A stretch of 64,000 bases of DNA, from the NCBI RefSeq assembly GCF_002250705.1, contig NZ_NMVP01000036.1, forward strand, positions 145,115 through 209,114, written 5' to 3'. Under the pieces are notes generated by a model, which ran no database searches, was not told where the DNA came from, and saw only the letters and a program-made list of their open reading frames with translations. The translations under genes and the position numbers were made by a program. Positions 42,076 through 49,900 of this stretch are shown here, one piece after another (the first letter of the stretch is position 1; every line of letters starts with the position of its first letter). This DNA comes from Enemella evansiae (GTDB taxonomy: Bacteria; Actinomycetota; Actinomycetes; Propionibacteriales; Propionibacteriaceae).

Positions 42076-42107
42076 AGCGGCCCCCCCGATTACTCGGACG
42101 GGCCGCT
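42076..42107 (-). terminator. Probable terminator of secreted protein 4
   Basis: AGCGGCCC at 42076-42083 pairs with GGGCCGCT at 42100-42107, with an inner CCGA-TTAC-TCGG stem at 42086-42097. It lies 14 bp after the stop codon of secreted protein 4. Only a short T-rich stretch follows. Confidence 0.6.
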
Positions 42108-42121
42108 CGCTCCTCGGTGGG

Positions 42122-43012
42122 TCAGACGCCGGTCTTGGCCAGACCCCCGGTGCTGTCCTTGCTGCTGCCGCCAGCGGTGGAGCCACCGTTATCGCCTGTG
42201 CCTTTGCCGCCACGGAAGGTGAAGGTGGCCTCGTAGTAGTGATCGCCCATGCCCTCCTGGTTGACGACCACGGCGTATGTCTGGCCGTACTTCCACCCGC
42301 CCTTCGGTGCGGGCAGCGAGAGGGTGATGGTGCCGTCCTTGCCGACGGTGCCCGAGGTGCTGCTCAGTGGGGTGCCGTCGGTCCCGTCCGGCCCGGCGTA
42401 CGCCGACATCTTCGTACCTGGGGTGAGACCCTTCATGCGGACGACGGCCGGTGCGGTGCTGCTGCTCGGCGGGGTCAGCGTCCCGGCGCCCTTCTTGCCG
42501 CCGGGCGCGGTGAAGCCCTCGGTGAGCGTCTTGCCGCCATTGGCGGTGACCTTCACCAGGTAGTACCCGCCGGGGACCCAGCCGCCCTTCGGGGCCGGAA
42601 CATCGAACGTGGCCGCGCCGTTCTGGAACTTCCAGGCACTGCCGGCGCTCGCCACTCTCGACTGCCCCTGCTGGGTAGCCTCGGCAATCACCTCATCGCT
42701 GGTGATCCCGGTGACGCTGACCTTCGCGGGACCGGTCGTGGATGCCGGGGCGGTCACCGAGACCGTGAACTTCCCCACCGGCTTGCTGGTCGAGGTGGGG
42801 GTCGGCTCACCGGTCGGTGTCGTCGTGGGTGTCGCCTTCGGGGTCTTGGTCGGCTTGCCGGTGGGTGTGCTGGTGGCGGTCACCTTCGGCGTGCTGGTGC
42901 TGCTCGGGGTCGGGCTCGGCGCCGCCAGGGCGAGCGGGGCGCTCAGCGCCAGACCGGCGATGCCGGCGGTCAGTGCGGAGGCGATGGCGGCGGTACGCGT
43001 GGTCTTCAACAT
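42122..43012 (-). CDS. Secreted protein 4, two Gly-Trp modules, C-terminal LAKTGV-stop
   Basis: ATG 43012 follows CAGGAGCAAG and gives 296 residues. Signal peptide MLKTTRTAAIASALTAGIAG is followed by a Thr/Pro/Lys linker, module 1 (FDVPAPKGGWVPGGYYLVKV) and module 2, which is nearly identical to that of secreted protein 3 (LTPPSSSTAPAVVRMKG...PAPKGGWKYGQTYAVVV). It ends SSKDSTGGLAKTGV-stop. The paralogue pair arose by tandem duplication; module 1 has diverged much more than module 2. Confidence 0.82.
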   Translation of the reverse strand: MLKTTRTAAIASALTAGIAGLALSAPLALAAPSPTPSSTSTPKVTATSTPTGKPTKTPKATPTTTPTGEPTPTSTSKPVGKFTVSVTAPASTTGPAKVSVTGITSDEVIAEATQQGQSRVASAGSAWKFQNGAATFDVPAPKGGWVPGGYYLVKVTANGGKTLTEGFTAPGGKKGAGTLTPPSSSTAPAVVRMKGLTPGTKMSAYAGPDGTDGTPLSSTSGTVGKDGTITLSLPAPKGGWKYGQTYAVVVNQEGMGDHYYEATFTFRGGKGTGDNGGSTAGGSSKDSTGGLAKTGV

Positions 43013-43032
43013 GATCTTGCTCCTGGACTTGG

Positions 43033-43050
43033 GGAGCCACTGTTGGCTCC
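43033..43050 (-). promoter_or_regulatory. 5'-leader hairpin of secreted protein 4
   Basis: GGAGCC-N6-GGCTCC, the same stem as in the secreted protein 3 leader with a different loop. Confidence 0.5.
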
Positions 43051-43060
43051 GTACGCCCGG

Positions 43061-43088
43061 TGAGATGCCTGCCGTCGTGGAAAAGTTG
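43061..43088 (-). promoter_or_regulatory. Shared promoter motif of secreted protein 4
   Basis: Minus-strand CAACTTTTC at 43088-43080, 12 bases, CATCTCA at 43067-43061; identical spacing to the copies before secreted proteins 2 and 3. Confidence 0.65.
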
Positions 43089-43116
43089 GCAACGCTTCGA
43101 TAACGCCCCCAGCGCT

Positions 43117-43263
43117 CACGTTCATCGAGTAGGTCGCCGTGCGCAGCGGAGCGGAGCAATGGCGACCGTGTCGAGATGAACCACCCCCATACGCCGGCTG
43201 AGCGAGCGAGGGACGAGTCCCCATCCGCCGGCTGAGCGAGCGAGGAACGAGCGAGTCGAAGCC
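43117..43263. repeat. Intergenic repeats B and A in reverse orientation
   Basis: 43117-43182 is a repeat B copy read in reverse (CACGTTCATCGAGTAG...CGTGTCGAGATGAACC) with an internal GTCGCC...GGCGAC stem. 43196-43217 is a truncated and 43229-43263 a full reverse copy of repeat A (GAGCGAGCGAGGAACGAG). The order B-A-A is the mirror image of the A-A-B-B array near 7.1 kb. The remainder of the gap to 43361 holds nothing recognisable. Confidence 0.85.
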
Positions 43264-43361
43264 AAGCCCACCAAAAAGGTTGTCCACAGATTTCCGGACT
43301 TTTCTGTGAGGGCGGGGAATCCGGGCCGCGACTGTCAGACCCCTCCTATTGAACAGCAGGT

Positions 43362-44747
43362 ATGACAGGCAGTGCAGCCACCCTCATCGAGACCGCGACC
43401 GCGGTCGATGACCTGCTGCACACCGCCCTCACCGAACCAGCCGGCGACAGGCTGCTCACCGACGAACAGTTGCTGGAGTTGGCGGTCATCGGTGAGCGGA
43501 TCACCTCCCGCCTCAAGGCTCTCACCACCCGCACGCTGGCCAGCATCGAGCACCGCAAGGCCACCGAACACGTCCACGGGATCAAAACCAGCCGCTGGCT
43601 GCAGGAACAGCACACCCACGCCTCGAACGATGCCTACGCCGCGATCCGCGAAGCCGTCCGCACCACCCAAGCGGGGCCGGTGTGGCAAGCCCTGGCCGAG
43701 GCGGAGATCTCGACCCACCAGGCCCGGGCGATCTTCGCCAGCGTGCACTACCTCCCCCCGGATCTCCCGAAGGACAAGGAGACCGCGGCGGCACTAACGA
43801 TGGTCCAGTGCGCCGAGCAGTTCGGGCCCGACGATCTCCGCGGACTCGGCGAGAGGTTGATCGAGGTCATCGACCCCGAACATGCCGATGAGATCCTCGG
43901 CGAACGGCTGGAACGCGAGGAGGCCGCGGCGCGCCGGAACCGCGAACTCCGCCTGCACCCCGACGGGATGGGATCCACCAACATCAAAGGGAAGCTGCCG
44001 CTGGCCGATGGGAAGAAGCTCGCCGCCCTGCTCGACGCGCTCGTCGACCAGAACACCACCGATGCCCCACCCGCGTGCGGCTGTTACTGTCCCGGCCCCT
44101 CGTGTGGGGTCTGCGGCGGGCGCCCGTCCCGGGCGATGCGCCGGGCCGATGCCCTGATGGAGCTCTGTGCCACCTATGCCGACGCCAACCATGCCTCAGC
44201 CGGTGGTGCCGATCGAGCACGGGTCAATGTCACCGTGGATCTCCGGGCACTGGTCACCGGACTGGGGGTGAGCGAGGTCAACGGCCAGCTCCTGTCGGCG
44301 CAGCAGTTGCGGTTGCTGGCGTGCGATGCCGACATCATCCCGATGGTCCTCGACAGTTTCGGGATTCCGCTGGATGTGGGTCAGTTGAAGCGGTTCTTCA
44401 CCCGCGAGCTCCGCGCCGCCCTGGTCGCCCGCGACGGCGGTTGCGTGTTCCCCGGCTGCGACCGGCCCGCACGGCTTTGCGATGCGCACCACATCACACC
44501 GTGGTGGTGGGGCGGGCCGACCAGTCTCGACAACGGGGTCCTGCTCTGCGCGCATCACCATGCCCTCGTCGAACCCACCCGGCAGCGGCTGCACAACCCG
44601 AACCGCTGGGAAGTCCGCATCAACCCCACCGACCGGTTGCCGGAACTCCTGCCACCACGGGCACTGGACCCGAAGCGCCGACCCCACAGACACCTGCGGC
44701 ACCGACTCCGCACCACCCCGATCGGCCCCGGCGGGGACGACCATTGA
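43362..44747 (+). CDS. DUF222/HNH endonuclease-domain protein (13E12 repeat family type)
   Basis: The 461-residue protein has an N-terminal helical DUF222 domain and a C-terminal HNH nuclease motif: CVFPGCDRPARLCDAHHITPWWWGGPTSLDNGVLLCAHHHALVE, with all the Cys and His ligands expected of an HNH zinc finger nuclease. A Cys-rich insert (CGCYCPGPSCGVCGG) lies near residue 240. The family is multi-copy in actinobacterial genomes and is often linked to mobile or repeat DNA. It is flanked on both sides by intergenic repeats. Biological function is unknown. Confidence 0.88.
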   Translation: MTGSAATLIETATAVDDLLHTALTEPAGDRLLTDEQLLELAVIGERITSRLKALTTRTLASIEHRKATEHVHGIKTSRWLQEQHTHASNDAYAAIREAVRTTQAGPVWQALAEAEISTHQARAIFASVHYLPPDLPKDKETAAALTMVQCAEQFGPDDLRGLGERLIEVIDPEHADEILGERLEREEAAARRNRELRLHPDGMGSTNIKGKLPLADGKKLAALLDALVDQNTTDAPPACGCYCPGPSCGVCGGRPSRAMRRADALMELCATYADANHASAGGADRARVNVTVDLRALVTGLGVSEVNGQLLSAQQLRLLACDADIIPMVLDSFGIPLDVGQLKRFFTRELRAALVARDGGCVFPGCDRPARLCDAHHITPWWWGGPTSLDNGVLLCAHHHALVEPTRQRLHNPNRWEVRINPTDRLPELLPPRALDPKRRPHRHLRHRLRTTPIGPGGDDH

Positions 44748-44754
44748 CGCAGCG

Positions 44755-44848
44755 CATCTCGACACGGCGGTTACTCAGCCCGGATCCACCGATCCCCGAG
44801 TAGTCAGCCATGCGGAGCCTGCGAAGCAATGGCGGCCGTGTCGAGATG
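44755..44848. repeat. Repeat B-type inverted ends
   Basis: CATCTCGACACGG at 44755-44767 and CCGTGTCGAGATG at 44836-44848 are perfect 13-bp inverted copies of the conserved left end of repeat B. They enclose 68 bp containing GAGCCTGCGAAGCAATGGC-like sequence seen in other copies. Confidence 0.75.
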
Positions 44849-44887
44849 ACGCCGGTCGGCCGACTCGAGGGAAAACCAGGTCAGCTC

Positions 44888-44987
44888 GCGTAATCGGACG
44901 TGCAGTAGTCCCAGCGGTCCATGATCAAACCCGCTCTGACTGGGGTTGCCGACCGGTCAATTCTGACTACTGCACGTCCGGTTACGC
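44888..44987. repeat. 100-bp element with 23-bp terminal inverted repeats (MITE-like)
   Basis: Arms 44888-44910 and 44965-44987 are inverted repeats matching at 22 of 23 positions (core CGGACGTGCAGTAGTC), around a 54-bp centre. The element codes for nothing. It lies in the 497-bp gene-free gap between the DUF222/HNH gene and purL, together with two repeat B copies. The rest of that gap (44988-45135) shows no recognisable feature. Confidence 0.7.
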
Positions 44988-45135
44988 CGCCGCTGGTCCG
45001 CACGACCGTCCGTCGGTCCAGCTACACCTGAGGCGGCGCCCCCCGGGTGTCCGCGCGCTGCTGGCGCGCCGGATGCTCGGGGCGACTCGTCCCAGCGTCC
45101 GCCAGGCCCTCTGGCTCACCGCGATCGTTGACGCC

Positions 45136-45240
45136 GCTCATCTCGACACGGCAGCCATTGCTCCGCTTCGCTCCGCAGATTTCGTGCCGGGGCTGACGGG
45201 GGGCGGAGCCCCCGTCTGTCTGCCTACTCGATGAGCGTGG
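45136..45240. repeat. Intergenic repeat B at the 3' end of purL
   Basis: Ends GCTCATCTCGACACGG and CTACTCGATGAGCGTGG match repeat B. The centre holds a GGCGGAGCCCCCG-type palindrome and a TTGCTCCGCTTCGCTCCG segment also found, reversed, in the 43.1-kb copy. It stops 4 bp short of the purL stop codon. Confidence 0.8.
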
Positions 45241-45244
45241 TTGC

Positions 45245-47527
45245 TCAGGCGTCGACGACGGCGCCCTCCATGGCGGCCGGGATCGGCGCCTGCCAGACCC
45301 GGCGCAGCTCATCAAGGGGGACCTCGAACAGGCCCTCGAACCGCAGCGCGCTCCCCCGCTCGCCGACGGTGCCGAGCTTCGTCACCGGCAGCCCGGCGTC
45401 CGGTCCGGTGGCCGCCTCGGCGAACCGCTGGGACTGCTCGGGGGATACCGAGACCAGCACCCGGCCGGTGGATTCGGACCACAACTCGACCGTCGGATCG
45501 CCCTCCCCCAGGCGTACCGAAGCCCCGAAATCCTTGCGCAGGCAGGATTCCGCGAGGGCCTGGGCAAGGCCGCCGTCGGCCAGGTCGTGGGCGGAGGTGA
45601 ACAGTCCGACCGAGGCGCCCCAGACCAGGAAGTCGGCGAGCCGCTTCTCGTGGTCGAAGTCGATCGCCGGCACCGTACCGCCGAGGTGACCGTCGTGCAC
45701 GACATCGGCCCAGGCGGAGCCGGACAGCTCCTCCCGGGTGGTACCGATCAGCCAGATCTCATCGCCGGGGTTGGCGAAGCCCATCGGGGTCCGCTTCGCG
45801 ACGTCGTCGATGACGCCGAGCACGCCGACGGTCGGGGTCGGCAGGATCGCGGTGGTACCGGTCTGGTTGTAGAAGGACACGTTGCCGCCGGTGACCGGTG
45901 TACCGAGTACCTTGCAGCCGTCGACCAGGCCGAGGATCGCCTCGACGAACTGCCACATCACCGCGGGATCCTCCGGGGAGCCGAAGTTCAGGCAGTCGGT
46001 GATCGCCAGCGGCTGGGCGCCGGTGGTGGCGACATTGCGGTACGCCTCGGCGAGCGCGAATTGTGCACCCAGGTAGGGATTCAGGAAGGCCATCCGTGAA
46101 TTGCAGTCGGTGCTCAGCGCCACCCCGAGGCCGGTTTCGGCGTCGATCCGCAGCATCCCGGAGTCCTCGGGCTGGGCGAGCACGCTGTTGCCGCGGACGT
46201 AGCGGTCGTACTGGTCGGTGACCCAGGATTTGTCGCACAGATTGGGAGAACCGACCAGTTTCAGGAAGGTACGCCGCAGCGCCTGCGGGTCGTTGTCGCG
46301 GGCCAGCGCATTGGCATCATCGGCCATCACCCGGTCCGCCCAGTCCGGCCGGGCGTAGGGCCGCTCGTAGACCGGACCGTCGTGCGCGACGGTCTTCGGG
46401 TCGACGTCGACGACGGTCTCACCGTGCCAGTCGATCACCAGCCGGTGGTCCTCGGTCACCTCGCCGACCACGGTCGCCTGGACATCCCACTTGCGGCAGA
46501 TCTCCATGAACTTCTCGACATCGTCCGGCCGGACGACCGCCATCATCCGTTCCTGGGACTCGCTCATCAGGATCTCTTCGGGCGACAGCGTCGAGTCCCG
46601 AAGCGGCACCCGATCGAGCTCGACATGCATCCCGCCGTCGCCGGCGGAGGCCAGTTCGCTGGTGGCGCAGGAGATCCCGGCAGCGCCGAAGTCCTGGATG
46701 CCGGTGATCACGCCGGCCGCGAACAGCTCCAGGGTGCATTCGATCAGCAGCTTCTCCATGAACGGGTCGCCGACCTGGACGGCGGGCCGCTTGGTCGGCG
46801 TACCCCCGGTGAAGGTCTCCGAAGCAAGGATCGAGGCACCGCCGATGCCGTCGCCGCCGGTGGCCGCGCCGTACATGATCACCTGGTTGCCGGCGCCGGA
46901 GGCCTGGGCGGTGTGCAGATCCTCATGCCGCAGTACGCCGACGCAGAGCGCGTTGACCAGCGGGTTGCCGGCATACGACTTGTCGAAAGCGACCTCCCCG
47001 CCGATGTTGGGCAGCCCCAGGCAGTTGCCGTAACCGCCGATCCCGGACACCACCCCCGGCAGCACGCGGCGGGTGTCGGCGGCGTCCAGCGGACCGAACC
47101 GCAGCGGGTCCATCACCCCGATCGGGCGGGCCCCCATGGCGAGGATGTCGCGGACGATGCCGCCGACGCCGGTCGCCGCGCCCTGGTGCGGCTCGACGTA
47201 GGAGGGGTGGTTGTGCGACTCGGCCTTGAACGTGACGGCGTACCCCTGACCGATGTCGAGCACGCCGGCGTTCTCACCGATCCCGGCGAGCATCCGGCCG
47301 CGGGCGGTCTGCTGGGACAGCTCGCCGAACTTCTTCAGGTGCACCTTGGAGGACTTGTAGGAGCAGTGCTCGGACCACATCACCGAATACATCGCCAACT
47401 CGGCCCCGGTCGGGCGACGACCGAGGATCTCGCGGATCCGGTCGTATTCGTTCTGCTTCAGCCCGAGCTCGGCCCACGGCTGGTCGACGTCAGGGGTCTT
47501 CTTGGCATTTGTCACGGTGTCGGCCAC
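45245..47527 (-). CDS. purL: Phosphoribosylformylglycinamidine synthase subunit PurL (small type)
   Basis: The 760-residue protein is the small, PurS/PurQ-dependent type of FGAM synthase, which converts FGAR, ATP and glutamine-derived ammonia to FGAM. Signature motifs include MYSVMWSEHCSYKSSKVHLK, VTFKAESHNHPSYVEP, GLPNIGGEVAFD, GASILASETF and the C-terminal AIR-synthase-like domain (TDCLNFGSPEDP, VTGGNVSFYNQT). Its partners purQ and purS lie 14.5 kb upstream on the same strand, an unusual separation. Confidence 0.96.
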   Translation of the reverse strand: MADTVTNAKKTPDVDQPWAELGLKQNEYDRIREILGRRPTGAELAMYSVMWSEHCSYKSSKVHLKKFGELSQQTARGRMLAGIGENAGVLDIGQGYAVTFKAESHNHPSYVEPHQGAATGVGGIVRDILAMGARPIGVMDPLRFGPLDAADTRRVLPGVVSGIGGYGNCLGLPNIGGEVAFDKSYAGNPLVNALCVGVLRHEDLHTAQASGAGNQVIMYGAATGGDGIGGASILASETFTGGTPTKRPAVQVGDPFMEKLLIECTLELFAAGVITGIQDFGAAGISCATSELASAGDGGMHVELDRVPLRDSTLSPEEILMSESQERMMAVVRPDDVEKFMEICRKWDVQATVVGEVTEDHRLVIDWHGETVVDVDPKTVAHDGPVYERPYARPDWADRVMADDANALARDNDPQALRRTFLKLVGSPNLCDKSWVTDQYDRYVRGNSVLAQPEDSGMLRIDAETGLGVALSTDCNSRMAFLNPYLGAQFALAEAYRNVATTGAQPLAITDCLNFGSPEDPAVMWQFVEAILGLVDGCKVLGTPVTGGNVSFYNQTGTTAILPTPTVGVLGVIDDVAKRTPMGFANPGDEIWLIGTTREELSGSAWADVVHDGHLGGTVPAIDFDHEKRLADFLVWGASVGLFTSAHDLADGGLAQALAESCLRKDFGASVRLGEGDPTVELWSESTGRVLVSVSPEQSQRFAEAATGPDAGLPVTKLGTVGERGSALRFEGLFEVPLDELRRVWQAPIPAAMEGAVVDA

Positions 47528-47601
47528 GGGGCGAATCTATCGCAGCGCGACGAAAGACCGGCCCGGGCCGACTGGCCCGGGCCGGTCCGCCGAGGCGCTC
47601 C

Positions 47602-48623
47602 TCAGACACCTGTGTGCGGCAGTCCTCCCGTGGTCTCGGCCGCGGCCGCGCCCGACCCGGTGGTGCCGGTGCCGGTGGAGCCAGGCTTGCTCCCGGCGCT
47701 GCAGCCGCCGGTGGCCCCGTCGACGGTGTACTTGAACAACCAGGCGCCAACCCGTTGCCCGTGATCGTGGTATTCACCCTCGACCCAGACCAGATAGGGC
47801 CCCTTCTCCCAGCCCCTGGCTGGCGCGGCGATGGTGACCGAACCGCTGCCGTCGGCATTCACCACCACCGAGCCCTCGCCGAGGTAGGCGCTCTGCCCGT
47901 CCTGCGGGGTGATGCCGGCCTCGACATGGTCGCCCGGCCGGGCCCCGGTGAACCGGTAGGTGACCGGATCGGTGGCGCATCGAGGCTCGGTCACGCTGCT
48001 GCGGACGGTGGAGTTGAAGGTGGTCATCTGGAAGGTTCCGCGGGTCGAACCGGAGGCCTTGTCGCCGGTCACCCACGCCTGGAAGTAGTAGGTCGCTCCG
48101 CTCACCCAGCCACCGTCCCTGGGAGCGATGCTGATCCGCGCCGATCCGCCCGCGCCGATCGTGCCGCTGCCTCCGCCGCCGGCGAGGCCGGTGCCCTGGA
48201 CCATCACCGCGATCTCGACCGGCGTACCGGCCGGGCCGTCGACGACCGCCATCACCGGTTCGCCCTGATAGCGCGGCGGGGTGATTGTGGCCTTCAGGTG
48301 GACCCGTGGCGCCGGGGTGCTGCTGGTGGTTGGGGTGCAGTCGGGCTCACGGTGGGTGCGGGCGTAGCTGCCGCAGAGTCGGTTGCGGCCGGGGATGCGG
48401 CCCTCGTCGGGGACGCTGTTGGTTGCTGGGGCGGTGTGGGCTTCGGGGTCGCCGTCGTTCGCCCGCTCGGGGTCGAGGCGGCACTGGACGGGGCAGCCCT
48501 GGACCGCCTGGCACCGGGTGAGGGGGTGGGGGCCGCGATCACAAACGGGGCCACGGTGAAGGTGACGAGGGCGGCACTGATCGCGATGGCAGGTGCCAGC
48601 AGGGACCGTGACTGGATGGACAT
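47602..48623 (-). pseudogene. Secreted protein 5, two Gly-Trp modules, LPHTGV-stop; one frameshift
   Basis: ATG 48623 follows AGGAAGGAGCC and begins a signal peptide (MSIQSRSLLAPAIAISAALV) and Pro/Thr/Ala linker. Near 48332-48335, a run of four G (C in the coding strand), the frame is lost; adding one base leads into TPTTSSTPAPRVHLKATITPP and an intact remainder. Two modules follow, with IAPRDGGWVSGATYYFQAW and IAAPARGWEKGPYLVWV, and the end ETTGGLPHTGV-stop. Both sides retain coding character, so the shift is recent, a sequencing error, or phase variation in the linker. It is the fifth paralogue, separated from the others by the DUF222/HNH gene and purL. Confidence 0.75.
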
Positions 48624-48662
48624 TGGGGGCTCCTTCCTGGTTGAACGGTGCGTTCACCGAGC

Positions 48663-48689
48663 AGGAGTACGCCGGCCACGAATTGGTTG
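48663..48689 (-). promoter_or_regulatory. Putative ECF-sigma promoter of secreted protein 5
   Basis: Minus-strand CAAC at 48689-48686, 14 bases, then GCGTACTCCT, ending 40 bp before the ATG. Spacing is the same as upstream of the ECF sigma gene and secreted protein 1. Confidence 0.5.
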
Positions 48690-48844
48690 ACCAGGAACGG
48701 GTTTCTTCGCTTGTTCTCAGCCAACCCTGCTGCGGGCCGGGTTGGACAGGTTGACGGCTGGGTCGGACTGGGGGTGGGCGTGGTCGAGGAGGTCGCCGAT
48801 CGTGGACGTCTAACATGACCGACAGGCGATCAGAGGGGAATTTC

Positions 48845-49900
48845 GTGGCGAAGAGCGGGAGCGATGGATATGCGCCCTCCAGGCGGCCCACCCTCACCGA
48901 CATCGCCCAGGAGGCAGGGGTCAGCCTCAAGACCGCTTCCCGGGTGGTGAATGGTGAACCAAACGTCAGCCCGGAGATGACGCTGCGGGTGCAACGGGCG
49001 GCTGACAAGCTGGGATATCGACACAACCGGATGGCGGCCCTGCTGCGCAGCGGTCGTTCCGGGATGATCGCGCTGTTGATCCGAGACTTGGCCAACCGCT
49101 TCTATTCCTCGGTGGCGGCGGGCGCCGAGTCGGTGGCCGAGCAGCACGAGGCCCTGCTGGTGATCTCCTCGCACGAGGCTCGGTTGGACCGCCAGACCCA
49201 GCTGCTCGAGGTGATGTTGAACCATCGAGCCGACGGACTCCTGATCACGCCTGCGGCGGGGATGGATGAGCTGCTGCGGTCCGAGGTGCGCCGGCGTACG
49301 CCGGTGGTCGCGATGGACGTGGAACCGGACGGGGTGGACGTCGATTCGGTGACCTTCGACAACCGGGCGGCCGCCCACGATGCGGTGAGCGAGGCCATCC
49401 GACACGGGGCCAGGCGGTTCGCGATGATCTTCGACTCCTATGAGCTGAGCACGATGCCACAGCGTCGTGACGGCGCCATCGCGGTACTGCGGGAGCACGG
49501 CCTGACCGTCGACGAGCGGCTGATCCGCAGTGGCGCGCACACCTCGGTCGAGGCCCACACCATCGCCCGGGAGCTGATGGCCGCCGAGGCCCCACCGGAT
49601 GCGATCTTCTGCGGCAACAACGTGGCGGCGATGGGAGCCGCGGTCGGCACTCGTGGCCACCGCGAGGTCACCCTCATCTCGTTCGACGATTTCCCGCTGA
49701 GCACGGTGCTCGACGCACCGGTGGTGATCGTCGACCACGACGCCCGGGAGATGGGCGCCACTGCTGCGCAGATGCTGTTCGAGCGGATCGCCGACCCGAG
49801 CGCTCCGGTACGCCGGGTGACCAGTCCGACCGTGATCAAGGCGAAGCGAGGACGTGGTGAGTTCAAGACCATACCCACTGCCCGGCAACCGGCCAGCTGA
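48845..49900 (+). CDS. LacI-family transcriptional regulator of the polyol cluster
   Basis: I chose GTG 48845 (GAGGGGAATTTC upstream) over the ATG at 48815, which has a poor ribosome-binding site; this gives 351 residues. The LacI helix-turn-helix is TLTDIAQEAGVSLKTASRVVNGEPNVS, followed by a periplasmic-binding-protein-like sugar domain (GMIALLIRDLANRFYSSVAAG...). It probably represses the transport and catabolic operons downstream by binding the palindrome GACAACGTTGTC at 54373-54384; the ligand is unknown but is likely a polyol or its phosphate. The isomerase gene starts within its 3' end. Confidence 0.88.
   Translation: MAKSGSDGYAPSRRPTLTDIAQEAGVSLKTASRVVNGEPNVSPEMTLRVQRAADKLGYRHNRMAALLRSGRSGMIALLIRDLANRFYSSVAAGAESVAEQHEALLVISSHEARLDRQTQLLEVMLNHRADGLLITPAAGMDELLRSEVRRRTPVVAMDVEPDGVDVDSVTFDNRAAAHDAVSEAIRHGARRFAMIFDSYELSTMPQRRDGAIAVLREHGLTVDERLIRSGAHTSVEAHTIARELMAAEAPPDAIFCGNNVAAMGAAVGTRGHREVTLISFDDFPLSTVLDAPVVIVDHDAREMGATAAQMLFERIADPSAPVRRVTSPTVIKAKRGRGEFKTIPTARQPAS

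Noticed and set aside
37805..43160. Lost LPXTG membrane tails caused by frameshift
   Set aside because: I read the sequence after each stop codon in the other frames; none encodes a hydrophobic helix with basic residues, and terminator hairpins follow, so the short ends are genuine.
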